Source of the DNA: DATDMG01 sp036518955
Lineage (GTDB): Bacteria > Actinomycetota > Actinomycetes > Actinomycetales > Kineosporiaceae
Length of the DNA: 12,714 bases
Assembly (NCBI GenBank): GCA_036518955.1
Contig: DATDMG010000141.1
Span: 1 to 12,714, forward strand
Direction of reading: 5' to 3'
Numbering within the stretch: position 1 is the first letter of the stretch; each line of letters begins with the position of its first letter. Shown here in pieces: positions 7,804-12,714 of the stretch. Position numbers and translations under genes: made by a program. The notes under the pieces are model-generated. The model saw only the letters and a program-made list of their open reading frames with translations. It was not told the origin of the DNA and did no database searches.

Positions 7804-7820
7804 CGGCACCGCCGGTGCCG
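7804..7820 (-). promoter_or_regulatory. 7-bp hairpin in peptidase leader
   Basis: CGGCACC and GGTGCCG flank a three-base loop. It is the second perfect inverted repeat upstream of the peptidase, about 95-110 bases before its start. Function unknown. Confidence 0.35.
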
Positions 7821-7841
7821 CCTGCACGGGCGCCCGCGGAT

Positions 7842-7860
7842 CGGGTGACCCGCTCACCCG
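7842..7860 (-). promoter_or_regulatory. 7-bp hairpin in peptidase upstream region
   Basis: CGGGTGA and TCACCCG flank a five-base loop. It is the third perfect inverted repeat in 127 bases, and could be part of a structured leader or a regulator site. Function unknown. Confidence 0.35.
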
Positions 7861-8060
7861 GTGTCGTCGCGGCCACTGCCGTCGCGCACGGACGGCGCGC
7901 CCACCGCACCGCCCGACACCCGTCCGATCGGCATCCGACCGCGCAGCCCGCGGAGGCAAACGGGTGAACGCGCGGCGCGCGACCGCCGGGCGCCGTCGCC
8001 TGCGTGTTACGGCTCGGTGCCGGACGGTCGATCCGCACCTGCGGGGGCCGCCGGAGCCGG

Positions 8061-8066
8061 TAGCGT
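8061..8066 (+). promoter_or_regulatory. -10-like element upstream of CBM48 gene
   Basis: TAGCGT fits the TANNNT pattern common at actinobacterial promoters and would give a leader of about 110 bases. No -35 element is visible at the expected distance. Confidence 0.25.
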
Positions 8067-8183
8067 GAAGCGCGGCCGGGCCGGCCGTAGCAGGCGTCCG
8101 TCGGGATGTCCCTTGCCGCCCCTGGCTCCGCGCGCCCGCGCGCCGGCCCGCCGATGACGTGGTGCGCGACGCGGAGGAGTGAC

Positions 8184-8846
8184 GTGGACAAGCGCAGGTT
8201 CGAGGACGGCACGGTGCTGGTGGCCTTCGAGCTGCCGGCGGCGGTCTCCGCCAGGACGGTCAGCGTGTGCGGCGACTTCAACGGCTGGGCCGAACACATC
8301 CACCCGCTGCACCGCCTGGGCGACGGCAGCTTCCGCACCGAGATCGCTCTCCCACCCGGCGACCGTTGGCGCTTCCGCTACCTGCTGGACGGGCAGCGTT
8401 GGGAGAACGACTGGGCCGCCGACGACTACGTCCCGAACGGGCTCGGCGAGGACAACTCCGTAGTGGACCTGACGGACACCCAGTCGCTCCCGATCATGGA
8501 CGCAGCCCGCGCCGCGACGGCGTCACCGCGGTCGGGCGAGGCGACCGCCGACGGCGCGACCGCCAGGACGGCGACCGACACCGAGGCCACCGCCGACACC
8601 GAGGCCACCGCCGACACCCAGGCCACCGCCGACACCCAGGCCACCAGCGACACCCAGGCCACCGCCGACACCCAGGCCACCCTCGACACCGAGGCCACCA
8701 CCGACACCCAGGCCACCCTCGACACCGAGGCCACCACCGACACCGAGGCCGGTGAGCACCGGCCGTGGTTCCTGCGGCGCTGGTGGCGTCGGCTCAGCCA
8801 TCGGGGGGACACCCACTCGACCGAGGATCTCGTCCGCGCGCGCTGA
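8184..8846 (+). CDS. CBM48 (isoamylase early-set) protein with hexapeptide repeats and Arg/Trp tail
   Basis: The protein has 220 residues from the GTG at 8184, chosen because GGAGGAG lies four bases upstream. Residues 8-96 form a glycogen-binding early-set (CBM48/AMPK-beta-like) domain: VCGDFNGW near 28-35, WRFRYLLDG near 62-70, and the closing DDYVPNGLGEDNSVV. This module binds alpha-glucans or occurs in front of branching and debranching enzymes; here no catalytic domain follows, so it is a stand-alone domain protein. Residues 135-188 are nine copies of a six-residue repeat (A-T-x-D-T-E/Q), acidic and probably unstructured. The last 32 residues include PWFLRRWWRRL, a short basic aromatic stretch that could bind a membrane, nucleic acid or another protein. 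No signal peptide is seen, so it is likely cytoplasmic. Its substrate is inferred from family only. Confidence 0.88.
   Translation: MDKRRFEDGTVLVAFELPAAVSARTVSVCGDFNGWAEHIHPLHRLGDGSFRTEIALPPGDRWRFRYLLDGQRWENDWAADDYVPNGLGEDNSVVDLTDTQSLPIMDAARAATASPRSGEATADGATARTATDTEATADTEATADTQATADTQATSDTQATADTQATLDTEATTDTQATLDTEATTDTEAGEHRPWFLRRWWRRLSHRGDTHSTEDLVRAR
8586..8747 (+). repeat. Nine 18-bp tandem repeats encoding ATxDTE/Q
   Basis: Nine exact-length 18-bp units, preceded by a 15-bp partial unit at 8571-8585. Variation is concentrated at the third codon of the unit (Ala, Ser, Leu, Thr) and at the Glu/Gln codon. The later units alternate Leu-type and Thr-type, suggesting duplication of a two-unit block. 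The repeat keeps the frame of the CBM48 gene. Confidence 0.95.
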
Positions 8847-9023
8847 ACGGCGGGGCCGCCTCGAACCGGGCCAGCCGCTCCCGCGCGATGTCGTCGGTGG
8901 GGTGGCCCTTCGCGAGCGAGCGCTTGTACCCCGCGGCCGGCCCAGCGCCACCGCCGTGCCGGCTCCCGCGACCAAGATGCCCGCACAGCCACGGGCCCAC
9001 GCTCCCTCCGGCTCAGCGGACAC
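8794..9023 (-). pseudogene. Possible frameshifted small membrane protein gene
   Basis: From a GTG at 9023 the minus strand reads AWARGCAGILVAGAGTAVALG, a single membrane segment, then loses coding character near 8940. From there the neighbouring frame reads YKRSLAKGHPTDDIARERLA with nearly all third positions G or C, and stops at 8794. A one-base loss in the GGCCGGCCGCGGGG stretch would explain the switch and would join the parts into a small protein of about 76 residues. The last 17 residues overlap the 3' end of the CBM48 gene and look less coding-like. The family is not recognised. It could also be a sequencing error or chance open frames in GC-rich DNA. Confidence 0.35.
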
Positions 9024-9030
9024 GTCCCGA

Positions 9031-9222
9031 TCACGTGGCCCGCGACGGCTCACCACGCGTCTCGGACCAGTGCCAGGCCCACGGCTGCCGCTCCTGCGTC
9101 AGGACCATGCCCAGGGCACGGCACGCGGCGACGGCGGCGACGCGCCCGGTGGGGCCGGTGCGGCCGGTGCGGCCGGTGCGGCCGCTGCCGGGTTCGCCCA
9201 GTTGGTCCGGTCCGGTCGGCAT
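9031..9222 (-). CDS. Possible 63-residue small protein
   Basis: The ATG at 9222 follows a G-rich stretch that could act as a ribosome site; a GTG one codon earlier is also possible. The frame encodes a Gly/Arg/Thr repeat (GRTGRTGRTGPTGR) and then VAAVAACRALGMVL and QPWAWHWSETR, with strongly GC-ending codons. The stop lies seven bases before the GTG of the next minus-strand segment, as if in one operon. The opposite strand shares the wobble positions, so codon bias does not prove the strand. Function unknown. Confidence 0.35.
   Translation of the reverse strand: MPTGPDQLGEPGSGRTGRTGRTGPTGRVAAVAACRALGMVLTQERQPWAWHWSETRGEPSRAT
9148..9183. repeat. 9-bp tandem repeat, four units
   Basis: GGTGGGGCC is followed by three identical GGTGCGGCC units. 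On the minus strand it encodes the GRT/GPT repeat of the possible 63-residue protein. Confidence 0.8.
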
Positions 9223-9297
9223 CACCGGCCCCCCCGTGGGCATGAGGGCGGAGATGCCGGGAACGACCCGGCGTGCCCGCACCACGAGGGAGCAGCA

Positions 9298-9795
9298 GTG
9301 AGCCAGCTGAGCAAGGTCCGCCTGGGGGTGGCCGTGACGATGACCGCGGCGGCCGCGCGGATGGCCCTGGACGGCGTGGACGCCGCCCGACGTCGTGCCA
9401 CCTCCGGCCCGCCCGCGCGCCGCGGAGCGGCCCGCGACGTCCACACGCTGACCGTCACCGTGCCGCCGGAGCAGTTGCTGCCCGGCGCCCCGGCGCTGGC
9501 TCCGCTGGACCGCTTCGGCGACGCCGTCCAGGTCACCGTCCGGCCGGCACCGGCGGACCGGGGCTCGCAGGTGCACGTCCGTCTCGTCGGCCCGGACGCC
9601 GGGGACGGCAGGGGCGGGCAGGACGCGGCGAGCGCGGTCCGCGCCGCGCTGCGTGAGGTGCGGGCCCTCGCCGAGATCGGCTTCGTGCCCAGCCCGGACC
9701 GGCCGACCACGACCTGGCCGACCACGACCTGGCCGACGCCGGACGCGCCGCCGCGCGCGACGACGTCCCATCGGCAGGACGGGGGCCGGCGGTGA
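9298..9795 (+). CDS. Short SRPBCC-like protein upstream of alcohol dehydrogenase
   Basis: The protein has 165 residues from the GTG at 9298, with GAGGGAG five bases upstream. After a helical N-terminus, residues 47-60 (VHTLTVTVPPEQL) resemble the first strand of an SRPBCC/polyketide-cyclase-like domain. VTVRPAPADRGSQVHVRL and the helix AVRAALREVRALAEIG resemble its last strands and long C-terminal helix. The central part of that fold seems missing, so this may be a shrunken or degenerate member. SRPBCC genes are often found beside zinc alcohol dehydrogenases in actinobacteria. The tail repeats PTTTW. The stop overlaps the dehydrogenase start (GTGA), so translation is probably coupled. The coding call is good; the family call is tentative. 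Confidence 0.65.
   Translation: MSQLSKVRLGVAVTMTAAAARMALDGVDAARRRATSGPPARRGAARDVHTLTVTVPPEQLLPGAPALAPLDRFGDAVQVTVRPAPADRGSQVHVRLVGPDAGDGRGGQDAASAVRAALREVRALAEIGFVPSPDRPTTTWPTTTWPTPDAPPRATTSHRQDGGRR
9703..9732 (+). repeat. 15-bp tandem repeat, two identical units
   Basis: CCGACCACGACCTGG occurs twice in direct succession and encodes PTTTW-PTTTW in the C-terminal tail of the SRPBCC-like protein. Confidence 0.85.
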
Positions 9796-10961
9796 AGGCG
9801 CTGTGCTGGGTGGGCGCCGACGCGCTGAGCCTCCAGACCGTGCCCGACCCGCAGCTGATCGACCCCGAGGACATGATCGTCAAGGTGACCCGGACCGTCA
9901 CCTGCGGCTCTGACCTGCACCTGCTCGCCGGGTACGTCCCGAGCGTGGAGCGCGGCGACGTCATCGGCCATGAATTCGTCGGCGAGGTGGTGGAGGTCGG
10001 TCCGCAGGTCCGCAACCACCGGCCGGGCGATCGCGTCGTGGTCAGCTCCTTCATCGCGTGCGGCCGCTGCTGGTACTGCCACCAGGGGTTGTTCTCCTGC
10101 TGCGACAACACCAACACCTGTCCCGCGATCGCCGAGGCCCTGTGGGGTTTCGCGCCCGGCGGCTGCTTCGGCTCCTCCCGCGCGATGGGCGGCAACGCCG
10201 GCAGCCATGCCGAGTTCGTCCGTGTCCCGTTCGCGGACGTCGGCGCCGTCCGCATCCCCGACGGGGTCAGCGACGAGCGAGCCGTGTTCGCCTCCGACGC
10301 GGTCTCGACCGGCTGGACCGGCGCCGACCTCGGCGGAGTCACCGGTGGCGACGTGGTCGCGGTCTGGGGAGCCGGCGCCGTCGGCCAGATGGCGGCCCGG
10401 GCCGCCGAGCTCCTGGGCGCCGGCCAAGTGATCATCGTGGACCGGTTCGACTACCGGCTGGAGGCGGCGGCGTGCATGCTCGGGTGCGAGACGCTCAACT
10501 ACGACCGGGACGACGTCCCCGGCGAACTGCTCGATCGCAGCGGCGGGCGGGGCCCGGACGTGTGCATCGAGGCGGTCGGCATCCAGGCGCACAGCAGCTG
10601 GCCAGACCCTGTGTACGACCAGGTGAAGCGACAGCTTCGGCTGCAGGGCGACCGGCCGACCGCCGTCCGCGAGGCGATCCAGAGCTGCCGCAAGGGTGGG
10701 TCCGTCTTCGTGCTGGGCGGGTTCGCCGGGGTGGTGGACAAGTTCCCGCTCGGCGCGCTGATGAACAAGTCACTCACCGTCCGGGGGGCGCAGATGCACG
10801 CCCCGCGCTACCTCCCGATGCTGCTGGAGCGGATGGAGCGGGGCGAGATCGTCACCGAGTATCTGGCGACCCACACCTTGCCGCTGGACGACGGGCCGTA
10901 CGGCTACGAGCTGTTCAAGAACAAGAAGGACGGCTGCATCCGGACCGTCTTCGTGCCGTGA
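9792..10961 (+). CDS. Zinc-dependent medium-chain alcohol dehydrogenase
   Basis: The protein has 389 residues from the GTG at 9792, which overlaps the previous stop. It has the full medium-chain dehydrogenase plan. Catalytic zinc ligands are expected at Cys38 (TCGSD) and His60-Glu61 in GHEFVGEVVEVG. The structural zinc site is Cys90, Cys93, Cys96 and Cys104 with the usual C-x2-C-x2-C-x7-C spacing. The Rossmann motif WGAGAVGQ (192-199) is followed by an acidic residue, Asp217, at the end of the second strand, which favours NAD over NADP. Length and the TCGSDLHLLAGY motif place it near the glutathione-independent formaldehyde dehydrogenase-like and threonine dehydrogenase-like branches. The substrate cannot be read from the sequence. 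It is likely cytoplasmic and co-transcribed with the SRPBCC-like gene. Confidence 0.93.
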   Translation: MKALCWVGADALSLQTVPDPQLIDPEDMIVKVTRTVTCGSDLHLLAGYVPSVERGDVIGHEFVGEVVEVGPQVRNHRPGDRVVVSSFIACGRCWYCHQGLFSCCDNTNTCPAIAEALWGFAPGGCFGSSRAMGGNAGSHAEFVRVPFADVGAVRIPDGVSDERAVFASDAVSTGWTGADLGGVTGGDVVAVWGAGAVGQMAARAAELLGAGQVIIVDRFDYRLEAAACMLGCETLNYDRDDVPGELLDRSGGRGPDVCIEAVGIQAHSSWPDPVYDQVKRQLRLQGDRPTAVREAIQSCRKGGSVFVLGGFAGVVDKFPLGALMNKSLTVRGAQMHAPRYLPMLLERMERGEIVTEYLATHTLPLDDGPYGYELFKNKKDGCIRTVFVP

Positions 10962-10970
10962 CCCGTCGGC

Positions 10971-11020
10971 GAGGTCCGCGGGTGGGGCCCGGCCGAGGGA
11001 CCGCGGAGGGGCCCGACCTC
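10971..11020. terminator. Possible imperfect hairpin between convergent genes
   Basis: GAGGTC (10971-10976) can pair with GACCTC (11015-11020), or TCCGCGG (10975-10981) with CCGCGGA (11001-11007). It lies between the dehydrogenase stop and the DUF3592-like stop. No T-run; the structure is GC-rich and imperfect. Confidence 0.35.
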
Positions 11021-11582
11021 ACGTCGGCGCGGCCCGGCTGTCGCGCCGGGCCGCCCATTGGCCGAGCGGGTATCCGGCGAGCACGGCCGACAGCGCCACC
11101 ACGAGCACGGGCAGGGCGTGCGTGGCCACCCGGTCCAGTGCCTCCGTGGCCACCACCGCGCGCGGCGGATCCTCGCCGTCCAGCATGATCCGGATCGGGT
11201 CCCCCGGCTGCCACAGGTCGGTGCACGGGCGCGTCGCCGGGACCGTCAGGCTGCCGCCGCCGGCCCGGGAGGTGACCCGCAGCACCTGTCGGCAGTAGCC
11301 GAGCTTGTCCGCAGCGGTGTGGACGACGCCCGCCACGACGCCGGTCGCCGGCCGCCCCTGCTCCGTCAGGTGGCGGTCGTCGACGCCGTTCTGCCACACG
11401 GCCCAGGCCACCGTCGTCCACAGCAGCGCCCAGATCAGGGCGCCGAGTCCGAGCAGCAGGCCGGCCGCCCGTGGTCCGATCCGGCGGCGGCGCGGAGCGG
11501 GGCCGCCGGGCTGCGGCGGCGAGAGGTGGCTGGACACGGCGGCAAGGGCTCCCGGGGACGCGAGGGCGACGGCTTGGATCAC
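11019..11582 (-). CDS. DUF3592-like membrane protein
   Basis: The protein has 187 residues from the GTG at 11582, which follows GGGAG closely. An in-frame TTG nine codons upstream (11609) is less likely. Two membrane segments lie at about residues 39-63 and 157-175, enclosing an extracytoplasmic domain of about 90 residues. That domain shows the DUF3592 pattern: RPATGVVAGVV near the first helix, strands around LRVTSRAGGGSLTV, and WQPGDPIRIMLDGEDP before the second helix. Two cysteines (about 97 and 120) lie in the outer domain and could form a disulphide. No biochemical function is established for this domain. It converges with the alcohol dehydrogenase and diverges from the RidA-family gene. 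Confidence 0.8.
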   Translation of the reverse strand: MIQAVALASPGALAAVSSHLSPPQPGGPAPRRRRIGPRAAGLLLGLGALIWALLWTTVAWAVWQNGVDDRHLTEQGRPATGVVAGVVHTAADKLGYCRQVLRVTSRAGGGSLTVPATRPCTDLWQPGDPIRIMLDGEDPPRAVVATEALDRVATHALPVLVVALSAVLAGYPLGQWAARRDSRAAPT

Positions 11583-11684
11583 GGTCTCCCGTGGGAGCCC
11601 GCCCGGCAACCCCCGCCACCAACACGGTCACCGGCGGACGCGTGGAGGCGGGCCCCCACTGCCCGGGCGACGGGGGCGGCGATT

Positions 11685-11690
11685 ACCGTG
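11685..11690 (+). promoter_or_regulatory. -10 element placing a leaderless start at RidA-family gene
   Basis: TACCGT fits TANNNT and ends six bases before the ATG at 11697. A transcript would then start at or next to the A of the ATG. The lack of a ribosome site before that ATG agrees with a leaderless mRNA, which is common in actinobacteria. Confidence 0.5.
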
Positions 11691-11696
11691 ACAGCC

Positions 11697-12104
11697 ATGA
11701 GCGAGCGGGTGCGGGTCGGGTCCGGTGCGGTGTGGGAGCCGGTCGTCGGGTACTCGCGTGCCGTCCGGGTCGGGCCCTGGGTGGCGGTCTCCGGGACGAC
11801 GGCGGCGGCCGCCGCCGGCCCGGTCGGCGGCGACGACGTCGCCGAGCAGACCCGCGAGGCCCTGCGCCGCGTCGCCGCCGCACTGGCCGAGGTGGGCGCG
11901 CGGCTCGACGACGTCGTCCGGACCCGGATCTTCGTCACCGACATCTCCCGCTGGCCGGACGTCGGCCGGGCGCACGGCGAGGTCTTCGGCGCGATCCGCC
12001 CGGCGACGACCATGGTGGAGGTGAGCGGGCTGATCGAGCCCGGCCTGCTGGTCGAGATCGAGGCGGACGCCTACCTGGCGGGCCAGGGGCTCGATGCCGG
12101 CTGA
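11697..12104 (+). CDS. RidA-family (YjgF/YER057c/UK114) protein
   Basis: The protein has 135 residues from the ATG at 11697; an in-frame GTG at 11688 is possible but would place the -10-like element inside the gene. The whole length is one RidA fold: VRVGPWVAVSGT near 23-34, the long helix EQTREALRRVAAALAEVGA, RTRIFVTDI near 75-83, and the closing RPATTMVEV and LVEIEADAYL. Archetypal RidA proteins hydrolyse reactive enamines and imines and need an arginine in a PAR(S/T)xVEV motif; here that position is Thr104, with Arg101 three residues earlier. This matches the Rid subgroups whose activity is not the classical one. It probably forms a cytoplasmic trimer, as the family does. The MFS gene overlaps its end by 11 bases. 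Confidence 0.92.
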   Translation: MSERVRVGSGAVWEPVVGYSRAVRVGPWVAVSGTTAAAAAGPVGGDDVAEQTREALRRVAAALAEVGARLDDVVRTRIFVTDISRWPDVGRAHGEVFGAIRPATTMVEVSGLIEPGLLVEIEADAYLAGQGLDAG

Positions 12105-12714
12105 GCCGCCGATCGCCGCGGTGGCGCCGCGGGCGGTCGGGCTGCGCTCCGAGCGTGGTCCGGTGCTGCTCGCCCTGATGCTCACCACCGGCCTGGTCGC
12201 GATCGACGGGACGATCATCGCGACCACCGTCCCCTCCGTCGTCCGGGACATCGGCGGGTTCACCGACTTCCCCTGGCTGTTCTCCGGCTACCTGCTCACC
12301 CAGGCGGCAACGGTGCCCCTCTACGGCCGGTTCGCCGATGTCGTCGGGCGGCGGCCGATGCTCCTGCTCGGGATCGGCGGGTTCCTCCTCGGCTCGGTGC
12401 TCTGCGGGGCGGCGCCGAGCATGTCGGTGCTCATCGTCGCCCGGGCGGTCCAGGGGATCGGCGCGGGAGCCGTCCAGCCGATCACCATCACCATCATCGG
12501 GGACCTCTACACGGTCGAGGAGCGGGCCCGCGTCCAGGGCTACATCGCGAGCGTGTGGGGCGCGTCGTCGGTGATCGGCCCGACCACCGGAGGGCTCTTC
12601 TCCGAGTACCTGTCGTGGCGGTGGATCTTCTTCGTCAACCTGCCCATCGGTGCGGTGGCGACGTGGATGCTGGTGCGGGCCTTCCACGAGCGGGTCGTCC
12701 GCCGCTCGCACGCG
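12094..12714 (+). CDS. DHA2-family (EmrB/QacA-type) MFS drug exporter, partial
   Basis: The ATG at 12094 overlaps the RidA-family gene by 11 bases and has AGGGG four bases upstream. The frame is open to the window end, so only the first 207 residues are seen. They cover about the first five to six membrane helices. Helix 1 carries Asp38 in AIDGTIIATTVP (motif D1 of the DHA2 family). The loop between helices 2 and 3 carries GRFADVVGRRPM (motif A, residues 78-89), helix 4 carries Arg117 (motif B), and helix 5 carries GASSVIGPTTGG (motif C, antiporter motif, 156-167). The full protein would be about 450-550 residues with 12 to 14 helices, exporting drugs or metabolites by proton antiport. The substrate is unknown. 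It probably shares a transcript with the RidA-family gene. Confidence 0.93.
   Translation, partial: MPAEPPIAAVAPRAVGLRSERGPVLLALMLTTGLVAIDGTIIATTVPSVVRDIGGFTDFPWLFSGYLLTQAATVPLYGRFADVVGRRPMLLLGIGGFLLGSVLCGAAPSMSVLIVARAVQGIGAGAVQPITITIIGDLYTVEERARVQGYIASVWGASSVIGPTTGGLFSEYLSWRWIFFVNLPIGAVATWMLVRAFHERVVRRSHA

Larger units (their letters stand above)
7711..8183. other. Divergent intergenic region with three perfect hairpins
   Basis: This 473-base stretch separates the minus-strand peptidase from the plus-strand CBM48 gene. I see no convincing gene in it. Its peptidase-proximal 150 bases hold three perfect inverted repeats (listed separately). The remainder up to about 8050 shows no structure I can name, and a weak -10-like element for the plus gene lies at 8061. 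Confidence 0.6.
8847..9297. other. Interval between CBM48 and SRPBCC-like genes
   Basis: These 451 bases have no confident plus-strand gene. They hold the two minus-strand small ORF-like segments described separately and a 9-bp tandem repeat at 9148-9183. I see no RNA gene or clear promoter. Confidence 0.5.

Noticed and set aside
7710..7959. N-terminal extension of the peptidase to an upstream start at 7959
   Set aside because: The GTG at 7710 has a strong, well-spaced AAGGAG site, and the extension contains the hairpins and reads as low-complexity Pro/Arg sequence.
7711..8050. ydaO/c-di-AMP riboswitch upstream of the peptidase
   Set aside because: The position is typical, but I could not find the conserved GGAGCGGGGGACCC-like or GGGGUGAA-like segments. 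Only plain hairpins are visible.
8586..8747. CRISPR array
   Set aside because: The units are contiguous 18-bp repeats with no spacers and lie inside a coding frame.
8523..9056. Minus-strand glycine-rich frame (GVGGGLGVEGG repeats)
   Set aside because: The repeat part is only the antisense reading of the 18-bp repeats in the CBM48 gene. Only the segment near 8940-9023 is kept, as part of the possible pseudogene.
1..12714. tRNA, rRNA, insertion sequence or phage attachment site
   Set aside because: No cloverleaf-like segment, transposase, terminal inverted repeats with target duplication or integrase was seen by eye.

Overview
This is a very GC-rich window (roughly three quarters G+C, almost every codon ending in G or C, many GTG starts). 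That points to an actinobacterium, perhaps of the Geodermatophilaceae/Pseudonocardiales kind; the lineage is inferred from composition and gene style only.

Region 1 (5-5671, plus strand) is the most unusual part. It is a tight four-gene operon encoding a kleisin-like winged-helix protein, two small proteins (the second with a clear winged helix) and a 1070-residue SMC/MukB-like coiled-coil ATPase. All three internal junctions are 4-base GTGA stop/start overlaps. The layout resembles MukFEB/MksFEB condensins and the Wadjet (JetABC) plasmid-defence systems. No JetD/TOPRIM-type nuclease lies downstream, and the window begins at the first gene, so the upstream side cannot be judged. The ATPase motifs are off-consensus. 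A strong hairpin terminator (5756-5783) closes the operon.

Region 2 (5760-7710, minus strand) holds a small single-pass membrane protein and a secreted or anchored M15-like peptidoglycan peptidase with two peptidoglycan-binding domains. The peptidase is preceded by three perfect hairpins.

Region 3 (8184-10961) has a small CBM48 (isoamylase early-set) protein with a nine-unit hexapeptide repeat. It is followed by a stretch holding two minus-strand small ORF-like segments, one apparently frameshifted, then a short SRPBCC-like protein translationally coupled to a zinc-dependent alcohol dehydrogenase.

Region 4 (11019-12714) has a DUF3592-like two-helix membrane protein (minus), diverging from a RidA-family protein whose transcript may be leaderless. 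A DHA2 (EmrB/QacA-type) MFS exporter overlaps the RidA gene and runs off the window end.

Regions 2-4 look like ordinary actinobacterial envelope and metabolic genes. The SMC-like operon is the candidate for a poorly described system.
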